Shown: in pieces, positions 1 through 11,355 of the stretch | Numbering within the stretch: position 1 is the first letter of the stretch | Layout of the letters: each line of letters begins with the position of its first letter | NCBI GenBank assembly: GCA_037178625.1 | Contig: CM074132.1 | Span: forward strand, 1,054,001 to 1,118,000 | Direction: 5' to 3' | DNA: 64,000 bases | DNA from: Skeletonema tropicum | Taxonomy: Eukaryota > Bacillariophyta > Thalassiosirophyceae > Thalassiosirales > Thalassiosiraceae | Made by a program: the position numbers and the translations under genes | Notes under the pieces: model-generated | Databases searched by the model: none | Told to the model about the DNA's origin: nothing | The model's input: only the letters and a program-made list of their open reading frames with translations

Positions 1-1777
1 ATCCTGTTAGCGAAACAGTCGGAATTAGTACATATCGCCAAACACCATCTACTCTTTTAGGCCAACATGCCGACCATGGCGGATTTGACAGTATAGACCT
101 CCTACACAGCATTATACGTAACTCCATCAATAATAGAGACACCCATATCATCGTATATGGTATGGTTGGCCATTTTGTGCTTTTATCAGCAGCTCCAAAC
201 TGTTTGTCTTCCGATCACATATCAAAAACAGACATTTTGAGCCGCTCGACTTCCGCCCAGATGATGAATAATCGATATCACGACCTGTTTCAAACATTTA
301 GGCACCAAACCAGCGGTCCCCTTCCTTTGTATAACCTTCGAGATGAATTTGGGCGACTCTTTCGGTGGGTTTGGACGAAGACAGCCGAGTTTTATTGTGT
401 CACCGGTGCCGATCGTCTCGACCATCGACAACTCAATTTTGGTATCATATTCTACAATATCTAAATTACCTCAGCATTTACAAACCCCAATACACCGCGA
501 TATTGTTTCAAGTATATTGTAGCAACGTTTGCGCATCGTGGTATTGCTGTGGTATTCTGGTTCTATCTAATATATACTCATGTGTGGTGAAATTTGAGCC
601 ATCAAAATTATTGATTTTTTGCGTTTTGGGCATATAGCGACCACTTTACGACTTATTCAACCCCAACTGCTGCGCAACATCAATGATAGTAACCAATAGA
701 AGGGTCTTGTATGGTTGAATGGGGCTTCCAGTCGTCGTATTATCCGACATTGGCATCGTATAGCCCCATGTGTTGAGTTTTGTATCATGCTCTGTGATAG
801 GCTTAGATTGCACATATCATATCCTGTTTTGTTACATATAGCATATAAAGTTGACCTGCTCTTGTCAGAGTATATTGGAAGGTGTTGTTTATATTTAAAT
901 GCTTTGAATGACCTCCACTTTCATAAAATGAAAAAGAGCGCAGTGATTTTGTTGTATAATTATTTGTCGTCCTACCGGTAGAACGAGATGATTGAGCAGT
1001 TATCGTCGTTCATATCAGACACTGATCGACTGGAACATCCAACATGATCAATACCATCGATTGATGCTGTTGTTTGGGTTATGACATGCCCTTGGCATCC
1101 ATATTATGCCATCAGGAGCTTTCTGAGCTGAGCTTATGTCTCAAAATTTTGAATGGTATAATTGATTATCATGACCCCACTTTATTAAATCCACCAAACC
1201 AAGCTATCATCAGACGCCAATTACCCATATAAGGTGTTTATTGTATGGTTGATTGATGTATGTTTATTGTTCATTCCAATACTGTGATTCTCCACCTGGA
1301 TTTTGAGCCGGTTCGGCTGGTCGTGACATGGCTGGTATGTCGCCGACGAGGACGTTGCTGTCAATTGAAGTGACCACCGAGGCACCAGAGCATCCTCCTA
1401 GGTCTATACTATCGACGGATGTGAATATTCTTGGTATGAACCGTGTTGGTTGTCCATTAACAGCGTCGTGACGATGATGCATGCGTTGAAATCGGAGTTT
1501 TGTCGACAAGATTGGCTGGTTTTGCATCAAAATCTCCACCGGGTAAACATTTCAGTCAACCAAACTCTTGGGGCGCATAGACCATACCCCCGTCTATGCG
1601 CCCCAACACTTTCATAGCATGAAAACAAGTAATAACAGAGAATAAGCTGCAAAAGGGTCCTATTTCTTACTCCAATCTGGCGATGGCCAATTTTGGCCAT
1701 GGTCAAAAAGTTTGACAAAAAAATATTGGCGCGCTCAACTCGTGACTGCCAAAAACACAAGGGTTTGCCCCCCCCTA
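1..1777. other. Gene-poor region, no supported gene
   Basis: Only short open frames (100 codons or fewer) are present and none resembles a known protein. The longest late one, on the minus strand at 1264-1539 (91 codons), has no recognisable domain. The stretch contains the strong hairpin at 1568-1606 and abuts the LTR-like repeat at 1778. It may be decayed mobile DNA, but I cannot name a family. Confidence 0.5.
1568..1606. repeat. Perfect 15-bp stem hairpin
   Basis: TTGGGGCGCATAGAC (1568-1582) is followed by a 9-nt loop and its exact reverse complement (1592-1606). The stem is GC-rich and would fold strongly in either RNA or single-stranded DNA. No gene can be assigned to it. Possible roles are a terminator-like structure, a small-RNA hairpin, or an arm of a miniature transposon. 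Confidence 0.7.
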
Positions 1778-1853
1778 ACTTGACACGTGTGAACAGGAAG
1801 AATGACTGTCGTAACGGTATTGGAATACCGGAAGAGAGTCATATCCTGTGACA
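1778..1853 (-). repeat. LTR-like 76-bp repeat, copy 1
   Basis: Identical over 76 bp to 6824-6899. Read on the minus strand it starts TGTCACAGG and ends ACACGTGTCA, the TG...CA form of an LTR. It is immediately preceded by the polypurine run GGGGGAGAA (complement of 1854-1862), as expected upstream of a 3' LTR. It holds an internal dyad, CGGTATT-GG-AATACCG. Similarity to the second copy ends sharply on both sides, so it is either a very short LTR or a conserved LTR fragment. Confidence 0.55.
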
Positions 1854-4800
1854 TTCTCCCCCGAACTTGTGTGAACCAAAAACGAGCTGTCAAGACTGGA
1901 AAACCCATGGCAAGCCATCCGGATAAAAAACCAGTCTAACAGATAGAAACCAAAACCCAACTTGGGAAAAAAAGACCTCCAGGCAATGTCAATTTCGATC
2001 GAATCAAGGACGTAAGTTCTTTTGTGATATTAGAGCAACCAAATGTACTTTCCTTGACATCGGTTGTGTGTGTATAGGATTTGGCCAAGACGTCGTTGTT
2101 CAACGTTCAGTTTCCATTTCCAATTCGAATAATTTCTCTATACACACCCCCTGTACTCCTCAATACTATGGGGTCTTTATCAATTGTTGTAGCGCTCACT
2201 AGACTAAACTAACTGAGGCTCGTTTTTGTATCGTACAGTTCCTTTCGTGTCAACTTCAGTCGCTTGAAGAAGAGACCTCCGTTGGAGTCTCTGCTTTCGG
2301 CAGATTTAAGACTTTAAAAACGGCTAGATCAAAGCCTACGAACCAAATCAGTATTTGGGATCGCGACGCTTCGAAGTTCTTTCGAGCGTTTGGAACTATC
2401 CACCAATTTCTTTCGGCAGCGGCCATCCTGGCGACCAGAGTATAACAAGTGTCTATCTTGGACAACGCTTTACTGGCTTCGCAAGGCTGCGTTAAACGGT
2501 GTGGTACGAAGAGACCAGATTGTCTTCCGGCTGCATTCGGATTTGACGATCGGGCTGCATCAACAGGTTCACAAGTGACTCTGTTTTTGCGGCAGTAGTA
2601 CTGCGGTGGGTGCATTGTAATTGTAACAAGTACATATTGCACTCCGTCCAGAGAGGTTGTATCATCTCTGTATTCTTGAATATCGTGACTTACGTGTTGG
2701 AAGAGTATCACTGGCTTCATGTGCATTCATCACTTCTGCCTAAAACGATTTAATCAAGAGTCTTGAAGAACAGGTAGAGAGTCCGCTTGAACTTCACTTG
2801 AAGTGTGAGAAGAGGAGTCACTCTATCTCGCGGATTCACCAACATCCCGTTCGAATCTTTGGTAGTGGGAAAGTCAACCACTTTGAACGAGCCGTGGAAG
2901 GTCGATCATAGTTTCACACATAATAATGGCAATTTGAATGTTGCAAAGGGGTAAGCGCATCCTGAGCTCCCTCCTCAGCCTTCTTTGGCACCTCTACCTC
3001 AATCGAATCTAATATCAGATCAGACGATAGGGCAACAACAACTGCATGCACAACTGCATAACTTCCTGATAAAATAAGCGTACTTGCATCAGTACCTGTC
3101 AGAACCTCGTTGACGTAAAGTGCGTTCTTACGATCCATCGGCCTAAGGCACAAAACGGTCGTGATATACCAGATCCCCTAAGCAAGGTCTTGGATCTTGG
3201 ATTGAAGAGCTGCCGGAATCACCACAGAGGTATCTCCTTTCGCATCGTTGCATAGGCTCTGCATACATCATCTCTGTCGAAGATCATTAGAATATTTCTC
3301 GATCCCATTAGAATGTTGCGGCAGGTCCAGGAACATACGTAGCTAGCTTTGCTTCATCAACGTTTATATCAGAACACTATCTTCTACTTCCATGTCGTGT
3401 GTGACTATGCGCAGTCACAAGAGCTTACCATTTGTCTTCGTCATCTTTAGATCAGCCACTCAAAGAGCTGCTGTCTTCCCAAGTCTGCATTATAACAGCG
3501 CACTCCAATGAGCTGCTGTCGGTACCTCTTCCTTTGTAGGTGTGGCATGTGTCGTGAAGGATGACGCTGTCAAACGCTGGTAATGTATGTACTACTTTCC
3601 TTTACGCTGAAGCATCACACCCTCGACCACTGAGGATCTCAACTGAGGCAGCGCAGCCTCGCTAGCACTAGCCCCGTCGCAGTCGTAATATCTTCCCCTT
3701 GCAATTAGTTTGAGGTTGATTTGATAAATATGAGTAGAGATTGTCTCCCGGAGGGTATGGCGGCCCTCGCCCTGTCTTTAGACCGGAAGAACTCCAGGCA
3801 CAAATGCCGAGAGGAGGTGATAGCACATTACTCACCCGCACTCCGACACGCGCCCTTGAACTTCTTTTCGAAGTTCAAGCTTCATCACTTCATCTCCTGT
3901 TGTGCACCACGACAGATGCCAGTCGATGAGTGTCTTCAAGAATCGATACTCCCCCAAGCCTTGCGCTTGAATGAAGTAAGCTCAGCCAAAATGCCGATCA
4001 ACTCTGAATTTGGAAACGCCTTAGACATGCATCTAGTCGCTGGCGATTGATCATGGGAACGCTTCCTTGTTTGGTCAGCATCCCTCCTCCCCGTACCATA
4101 TTGACCGAATTTCGAGGAGGCCCCACATTTGCCACTAAAAGCAGCGGAGCAGATCTATTGGTAGTCTTGGTACAACACACAAGAACTAAGATGGCAACCA
4201 CCATCGTCGAAAGAACAATTTCCAGATGGTGTATCCAAGTGTTAGTCACTTCCTGGGCATGGTAAGTGTCTTTTGCAGCATTTACTTGGAAGCCTCGAGA
4301 ACTGCCTTGAGCACGCTTCTCTCTTATTTGATCATTATTACCTGCGTTGTGTACACCAAACAACAGGTCGTTCCGATAGAGTTAAACACTTTCTCATCAT
4401 GTATTACAACATTTCAGTAGAAGATGTCCGGGTGTAAGTGTAGCTCCCTCGATGGCCTGCTCTGTACTGAACCCTCCATGACGCAGGCTTGGCGAGCTCT
4501 GTCCCATCTGAGTATCCAATAATCAGGTCACCGAACTATGAACGAAATTTACCATCAGCCGATGAATGTCTCAAGTGCATTGGAAGAAGGTGAACCTCCC
4601 GAAACACGGTGAGCAGTCGGCTACGGATCTCAGCCACTCTCGGACTGTAGGACGAGCATTGAGCAAGCAGCCAGCTTTCTCGCAAGTCCTCCACTAGTTG
4701 TCTTCAACAACAGCGGTTTAGAAGGACGATGTCTTGTAGTTATCATCTCGTTGTGCTGGTATGCGCCTGTTTGCGACCCTGCCTTGATTTCCGCATGTGC

Positions 4801-6823
4801 TTTTCCACTTGCTCGAGCAATCCTTGAACGTCCTCTCCTTCACGTGAGAAGTACATCCAGCAAGGATAGTTAAGTTGGATGCATCGAGGTGTGTGCAGGT
4901 TCCTTTTGAACACCGTAGGTAATCTGCAGCAGCATGGTTCCAACCACAATCATATTCGCCGACGCGAGATTGCGTTGTGAAAGTAGTCTTCCTTTTCTAG
5001 GCATGACCACCGTATTAGTATTGATAGAGTAGTCTCTCCTACGAGACCCACCACTCCGGATAATGTTTGAATTTGAGCTTGCGCAAGAGATTCCTTTCGA
5101 CTGTCGCGTGTAAACAAGACAGAGAATCAAGGTACGAGATTCGGGACTCGGGACACTTGCCATGGACACAAAGTACCAAGGAAGTCCCCTTCCCTTCAGA
5201 CTAACATCTGAATTGCTCATTAGTATTTTGGAAGATCTCTTTGGTGGAAGAAACGGCACACCAAAGGATATAATCCGATATCTAGGAGAAGCAGAGTAGA
5301 CAATCGTTACTCCCCCATGACCTTGTCTTCTGAAATATGTTAGGCATGATTGCCACGTTGGCCAACCACATTTAGAGAACATGGACAATCCATGGCTGCC
5401 ACAGCGGCACAGACCATTTTGGTTTGGTAATTCCAGTTCAGATTGCTCTTGAATTGTTTCTCTCATTCCTCCTCCTCCCACAATGCAAGCAAGAGGCTGG
5501 TCATCCTAGATGCACCAGTGAATAAGGATGAATTTACGCTAAATAATTCGTCGCTGGATAGAAATGACTTGAACAGTACGCTGTGCGTAACTGAATAGAC
5601 ATGACCTTTCTTTGAACAGCACGCTGTGCGCAACTGAATAGACTTGATCTTTCTTTAACCAGGACGTCGCTGCACATGTTGAATCAACAGGGACAAATAA
5701 AGGGACAAATAAACACGATTTGCTTTCACAGCAATATAATTTTTATTAATTAGGGTAGGTGGTTCAATTGCACGTTCGACTTCGCCCAGTGGGGTATAAT
5801 CGTCTCGTCATCCTGAGGTACTCGCTTGAGCAAGGCGTAGACTACCTCGGCAACACTGTGTAATAACCAACAATCCATCAAGGCTAAGCGGCTGCGACAA
5901 TCACAATCTGTACAGAATGCGTCGACAAACATGCTCTCAATAGCTCCAGCTACATGCACTATCATGCTGTAAAGATCAAAACTCTCCACACCTTCTCAGA
6001 GGTAGACAAGAGAGTGCGTATTTTTCCAATTGCGACCAGCGTCTTATAAGGAATAAATACTTCTAAGTCTGCTAACTATATCCGCAAACTCTGTTGTTGT
6101 GAGGGTATCATCTCGCCTAACAGCAGATGACTCTCGATATGTGAGGGTTGGATGAGAGAACACTTCTCCCCCCACACGTAATTCTAATCGTAGTCCATCG
6201 CTCAACAGCTGATGTCCTTTGGATTTAGATGACCGTAGTCTTTTTATTGGAATGAAATTCCTTATTGTGATGAGCTGTGCCACGGTGCATTCTCGCCATG
6301 GGCACTTCCTCTACATGAGGAGAATCGAAATTCTTTTCTCACCTCCGATGCGCTTCTGTCAACGTCGAAACACACTTCTATCGCACGCCGTCACATCTCC
6401 ATGGTAGCACGAAACGCCGAGCGTTCATCGCACATCCATGTGTTGACGAAATGGATCTTCTAGAAGCCAATCGATTTTGTTGTACTAGCTCACGGTTCAC
6501 AAACCCACCAATGTGGATATGCGCTGAATAATATTAATTTTTTTCTTCTCAAAGGTCGATCTTTCCCGACCGATGAAGGATTCTTTTGCTTTGCACCCAG
6601 TAAACTGGATGGAAATATTTATAAATAATGTCACAAGCAAATAGGACCGGTATTGATTGTGCAACTAGAGCCAGAAGAGACCACTAGGAACACGGATATC
6701 ATGGTGACTAAGCTTAAGAGCTAAAGAAGAAGAGTGGGCTATTCCCAAAGGTGATGAAGGAGCACCAACGTGCGACGCCATCTTGTGTGAGAGGATCAAT
6801 CACGGGTTCTTACCGTGGTTGCT
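1854..6823. other. Interval between the 76-bp repeats, no supported gene
   Basis: About 5 kb with no protein-coding feature I can defend. The largest frame is 203 codons on the minus strand (4870-5481); it is rich in Ser, Gly and Arg and matches no domain I recognise. The interval could be the decayed interior of a non-autonomous LTR element, given the flanking repeats and the purine tract at 1854-1862. I see no reverse transcriptase, integrase or gag motif. Confidence 0.4.
5571..5656. repeat. Two-unit 43-bp tandem repeat
   Basis: Units 5571-5613 and 5614-5656 share the core CTGTGCG(T/C)AACTGAATAGAC and a downstream CTTTCTTT, with a few substitutions. The repeat is short, non-coding and of no evident function. 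Confidence 0.7.
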
Positions 6824-6899
6824 ACTTGACACGTGTGAACAGGAAGAATGACTGTCGTAACGGTATTGGAATACCGGAAGAGAGTCATATCCTGTGACA
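6824..6899 (-). repeat. LTR-like 76-bp repeat, copy 2
   Basis: Exact copy of 1778-1853 in the same orientation. If the pair are LTRs of one minus-strand element, this is the 5' LTR and the leader would begin at 6823 reading leftward. I see no target-site duplication outside the pair and no clear tRNA-primer site next to it. Two independent fragments of the same LTR family remain possible. Confidence 0.5.
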
Positions 6900-7264
6900 G
6901 AATCTTGTATGTCTGCGGATGTGATCACCAAAAATTCAGACTTCCTCGACGAAAAGGCATATGTGATTCGAAGACGCTTCGCCAAATTTGGCTGGTTTTG
7001 GATTTTCGAGTGGCGGAGCGGGCGGACGCGCCAACACCAATCTTAACCCTTTCTCGCTTCAGTTCAAAAAGACACTTGTACATACGAAGGAATTTGTACT
7101 CCTCTTGATATGTCTTCTTTCTCACAAAAAAATGATGCTGGGGCGAATGGAGAATGGAACAAAAGCATTAGAAAGCATTGCTACCGCGACGTCATAATAT
7201 TAGAATGATATGAAGCAAAGTAGACGCCGTAGCAACAATAAAAACAACAGTATATAGCCCCACA
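6900..7264. other. Upstream region of the 7265 gene
   Basis: This 365-bp stretch holds only short shadow frames. It presumably contains the promoter and 5' leader of the plus-strand gene at 7265. I see no distinct element. Confidence 0.4.
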
Positions 7265-8737
7265 ATGAGTTCAACTCCTCCACCGCCACCTTCTCTTATC
7301 ACTATCAAAGTCAAAGCACGTCATCCGCGTCCCCGGCGTTCACCTCCCGGCTCACCTCGATCAGTGGTGACAGAACTAACATCATCGACACCATCCCTAC
7401 CAACGAAAAAGCTTCACTTCGATGAGGTGGATGAAGAGTCTTCATTTCTAGCGGGTTTTTCAGAGTCGCTCAAGTTTCCGGATGATGATAGTTGGGCTTG
7501 GGCAGATGAAGAAGGCAATGCTAATCCGTTCAGAGCGGAAAAGGTAGTAGCGGCAGCTGCATCTGTCCCAGCTGTTGCCGCACCCATCACATCATTGACA
7601 GATGCGCCGTCATTAGCTGCACCAACTTATCAGTTCTCCAGTGACTTTGAAAGCAAAGACCCTCTTGCAGAACAAAGTGATTATCAAGTGAGCGAGGCAA
7701 CAACCAGAGTTAGAAGCAACCTACTGGCACACAAGTTGCTATCGAACATGGCTGCCACACCTGCGCCTGCAAATGTAATGCTTGCAACACCCAAGAGCAA
7801 CTCAAAGAAGGTTACTATTCATGTTCCTGTAAGAAATTGGTCACGTGACAAAGTCAAGGAAGAACTGCGACGTCGTTCTATCTCTCATGTAAGAGAAAAA
7901 GGTAGCAAAAGTAACTACGAGGACAATCGCCATGAACAAGTTGAAGAGGAAGCACAAGTTCATGCTCCTACTCCTGCTCATGCTCCTACTCCTGCTAGTG
8001 CCTTTGCTCCTGCTCCTGTTAGAAATTGGTCACCTGGCAAAGTCAAGGAAGAACTGCAACGTCGTTCTATCTCTCATGTAAGTCTAAGAGAAAAAGATAG
8101 AAACAGTAGCGACGAGAAGTACTATCGTCATGACCAATTTGAAGAGGAAGCACAAGTTCATTCTGACGAAGGTGGCAACATCAAGATGAAAGAGAACACC
8201 TACCGCGGCCGTTCGCATCATTCACGAACTTCGAAAGCTAGGTTCGGCTCAAAAGAAGACGAAAGCACCTTTTTCGACGAAACCTCCTTTGGAACGAATA
8301 GTTTGACATACCAAGACAACGCAACACTTTATACTGAAGATGATGGCTATTCCTTTCTTACTCCAACGCCAACACCTTCTTCGCATCGCTCTCGTTACTC
8401 TCGAAGAGATAGTGGTAGACTCGGTTGTGGAATGGAGAGTTTGACGACAGCTCTCGATCTGTTACAGTTTTTATTACCTATCAGCACTGGCAATGATTAT
8501 GACGATGATACTTACGATGATGCCATATATGACGATGCCACTTATGACGATGCCTCTTATGATGATGTCACTTATGATGATGACGTCCGACCAAGTAGGA
8601 GGCGATCACAACAGCATGTCAAGCAACGATCCAAATCTATATCTATGCGTCGACACAGAGAGTCATCAACGACACGTAGTAGTCGACGAGGAAAGAGCTG
8701 CGATCCACCTCGTAGAGTTAGAAGAATTGATTACTAA
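7265..8737 (+). CDS. Low-complexity orphan protein with internal duplication
   Basis: A single open frame of 490 codons starting at ATG 7265 (context CACAATGAG), with a Pro-rich N-terminus and a basic Ser/Arg-rich tail. No known domain is visible. Two sections of about 70 residues are duplicated: each begins with a VRNWS..KVKEEL.RRSISHV core and ends in EEEAQVH, separated by HAPTPA-type repeats. Near residues 410-440 there is a run of YDDxxYDDA units, followed by an RRxRS-type basic tail like those of nuclear or RNA-binding proteins. The frame is uninterrupted despite the repeats, which argues for a real gene. It is probably lineage-restricted and mostly disordered. The function is unknown. 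Confidence 0.75.
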   Translation: MSSTPPPPPSLITIKVKARHPRPRRSPPGSPRSVVTELTSSTPSLPTKKLHFDEVDEESSFLAGFSESLKFPDDDSWAWADEEGNANPFRAEKVVAAAASVPAVAAPITSLTDAPSLAAPTYQFSSDFESKDPLAEQSDYQVSEATTRVRSNLLAHKLLSNMAATPAPANVMLATPKSNSKKVTIHVPVRNWSRDKVKEELRRRSISHVREKGSKSNYEDNRHEQVEEEAQVHAPTPAHAPTPASAFAPAPVRNWSPGKVKEELQRRSISHVSLREKDRNSSDEKYYRHDQFEEEAQVHSDEGGNIKMKENTYRGRSHHSRTSKARFGSKEDESTFFDETSFGTNSLTYQDNATLYTEDDGYSFLTPTPTPSSHRSRYSRRDSGRLGCGMESLTTALDLLQFLLPISTGNDYDDDTYDDAIYDDATYDDASYDDVTYDDDVRPSRRRSQQHVKQRSKSISMRRHRESSTTRSSRRGKSCDPPRRVRRIDY

Positions 8738-9147
8738 CCTCATTCTGATTGAAAGATTAGCGATTTCGATGATTCAGGAAGAGAGGTGTCATAATCATAT
8801 GGCCAGGGTTGTCAAGCTGAGAAGTTAATGTGTCTTGTAATTGTAACACACATTTCTTTGTAAAAATACAAGTATGAATCTGTTGATTTTTACCAAGTGA
8901 TTGCTTCTCTGGCAATCATTTCTGCTCTTCTCGTGTAGCCTTGTGCCACATTTATCGAATGTGAGACTACACATTTCATTCTTCATGTCTCTAAAGTATG
9001 ACACACTGACCCTTGGTCCTCAACGATCAGGTCTCGTTACAACAGAGAAATCCCAGCATAGTCATAATGAGGCGCAATAACACATCTTGTTCTTGTTTGC
9101 TACAATTAGAAATCTATGTCTATTCTTTTCTTTTACCCTATCTCAAT
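8738..9147. other. Convergent intergenic space
   Basis: It lies between the stop of the plus-strand orphan gene and the stop of the minus-strand sulfotransferase-like gene. It should hold both 3' UTRs. Nothing structured was noticed. Confidence 0.5.
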
Positions 9148-10257
9148 CTACATAATGACAGCTTCAGGTTCCATCTCCGCCATTGCCCCGATGTACCTAT
9201 TCATGATCTCCACCATCTCAGGATCTTTCTGAAACTTGATACGTTGTTCCTGCATCATCAATTGAATCGCATACAATTGAATATCCGTATAAGGGTTATT
9301 TTTTGGTCCCCCCGTGCGCTTTGATCCGTATTTCATTTTAATCCCAATGTCTTCATACTTGACAACCTTTTTCCAGATGCACTCGATACTTTCGGGAGGG
9401 ACAGTTTGAACACCCTCGGCGGCACTGAGAAAGTTGGCAATTCTGGCTGTTGTTTCAGGACCCTTGACATCATCCGTCAAGTCTTCGTAAGTTACCAACA
9501 ACAACTTCTCCCTATTTTGCTCATATTTGTTCATCCAAAAGTCCATGTGTTGTTGATAATGCTGAAGCTGCCGGACCAAAGAAGTATCACGAAACTTAAT
9601 CCATTCCTCCAATGGCGCCCTTGTCGAGTGGTTGGCTAGATGATGCACCCTTTCATACCAAAAGTTGAAAAATGATGGGATGGCCTTGGCTGGATGCCTT
9701 ACCACCAATACGGCACCATGGAATTGATCATCAAATTCATCCAGAGGGACACCATTGGGATCAGGATAATGAGTCTTGACGGCTACACTGTGGCGATGCC
9801 TATCAGTCTCTACTGCGTAGGCATGGTCTGTTGATATAGCGATGCCGGTGAGTGCTCGAATTAATTCATGTGTCATTCTAGCACCTGAGCCAGGGAAGGA
9901 AGCCTGGTAGGTGGGCGAGACGTCATGTTCTGCCAGCGCTACGGCGATCAATCTTGCGCGCTTGTAGGAGCACAAATCTTCCCCATCTTCGACTCGGACA
10001 ATTTCAGATAGGGCTCGACGTGTGGGTCGAAGGAGTGACTGTGATGATGACGAAGACGTTTCTTCAATTTCAGCATTAATGTTTGGATGCGCCGCCGCAA
10101 CTGCAGAGCTGGAACGATTTGTTGTGTACAACATGACAGATGTTCCGATGACGAAACAAAGAAGCCCCACTGCCGCTACGAAAGATGCGGCTCGCCTCCC
10201 GGCTTTCTCTGATGAAGCATCCTTGCTACCAATTTGTTGCGGTGTAGATTGCTGCAT
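9148..10257 (-). CDS. Golgi-type sulfotransferase-like protein
   Basis: Predicted to transfer sulfate from PAPS to a carbohydrate or protein in the secretory pathway. The 369-residue frame starts at ATG 10257 (minus). A short cytosolic N-terminus is followed by one hydrophobic segment at about residues 24-44, so the topology is that of a type II Golgi enzyme. The 5'-phosphosulfate-loop-like motif SFPGSGARMT lies near residue 120. A K-T-H-Y-P follows, and the 3'-phosphate-binding motif LVVRHPAKAIPSFFNF (R and S conserved) is near residues 183-198. LLVTYEDL is typical further downstream in the family. The organisation resembles WSC-domain-associated sulfotransferases, but no WSC domain is seen. 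The acceptor cannot be predicted. The gene is intronless and appears intact. Confidence 0.8.
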   Translation of the reverse strand: MQQSTPQQIGSKDASSEKAGRRAASFVAAVGLLCFVIGTSVMLYTTNRSSSAVAAAHPNINAEIEETSSSSSQSLLRPTRRALSEIVRVEDGEDLCSYKRARLIAVALAEHDVSPTYQASFPGSGARMTHELIRALTGIAISTDHAYAVETDRHRHSVAVKTHYPDPNGVPLDEFDDQFHGAVLVVRHPAKAIPSFFNFWYERVHHLANHSTRAPLEEWIKFRDTSLVRQLQHYQQHMDFWMNKYEQNREKLLLVTYEDLTDDVKGPETTARIANFLSAAEGVQTVPPESIECIWKKVVKYEDIGIKMKYGSKRTGGPKNNPYTDIQLYAIQLMMQEQRIKFQKDPEMVEIMNRYIGAMAEMEPEAVIM

Positions 10258-11355
10258 GTTACCACGGTGTTTGTTTCCCGTGCTGGATGCTGCTGGATCT
10301 GCTGGATGGATGGCTGGTTCTTTTTGTGTGTACCATATGCGTGAAGGATGAAGAACGAAGCAAGAGGATGGTCTAATCGTATATGGTCATCGTGAATGAA
10401 GGGAATGACCTAGTCCGGATCGAAATGACGAACAGGTACCAAATATGTTCTCTAAGGAGTACGTACCCTCTACTTTGGGTTCAAATACTTAGCTAAAGGG
10501 ACAACACTTTGCCTTTTTCCTACTTACTACTATTTTTTTGTGGTGCAAGAATTTATTGTGAAAAGTGTTCCCCCGAAGTTTTTAGAATTTTGAAGCATTG
10601 GAGAGAATTACTCCTACCAGCTTTGGGAATTAGAGTGACTTATTGCGTGCCGGTCCAAAATTATACTAATTCCTACGATAAAAGTTTTTCGAGACAGTCA
10701 TCTAAAAGAGCTTGTAGGGAACTGTCTCCTTTAGAGCGAGAGGCCGCCAAACAGTAGGTATTGTACTTAACACACTTCCCGTCTCATCCTGTTGGTCCAT
10801 GGGATCTCATTGTTTTAGTACACATTGTTCAGATAATTTCAACTACCCTGGTGTCTAGAGAGTAAGATAGATAGATGATTTTAGTAACTACTCTCTAGCC
10901 ACGAGTGTCTGTAGAGGAAGGAGAACTTAACCAAGGGGGCTGGTTGTCCCAGAAGACGCCCTTGGGGCCTGCACCTGCAGGGACGGGATGGGTCGACGCA
11001 GGTGGATAGCGAATGCTTTGGTGCAGGCAAGACCAAATTCTTAGAGGAAGTGGATTTTATAAGAGTAGGTGCGGTGTAGGAGTGGCCACAGAATTTCTGG
11101 TGTGCTGGTTTGGATGAGGACCACGACGAGTTCGCGAGTAGGAGTAGGATGAGTCCTCTGTATATATGTAGCTAAAGATACATATGTACCCTGAAATTTT
11201 TATCTGCTCGTTCTGGACACGTCTTGTCCGAGTTAGCTACGACGTTGTAGGAAAGGTCTGAATATGGTACCTGGTTGGGGTCGCCACATCGTTTAGGAGA
11301 CCATTGACCATTGAGGGGAGTGTACCTTTGTTGAGAAGATACCCTGAAGAACATC
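10258..11355. other. Intergenic, no supported gene
   Basis: This is the upstream region of the sulfotransferase-like gene followed by non-coding sequence. Short frames (82 codons or fewer) look random. No repeat was recognised before the inverted repeat that starts at 11356. Confidence 0.4.

Noticed and set aside
4870..5481. 203-codon minus frame as a gene
   Set aside because: No recognisable domain, composition unlike the supported genes, and it lies in repeat-flanked non-coding DNA.
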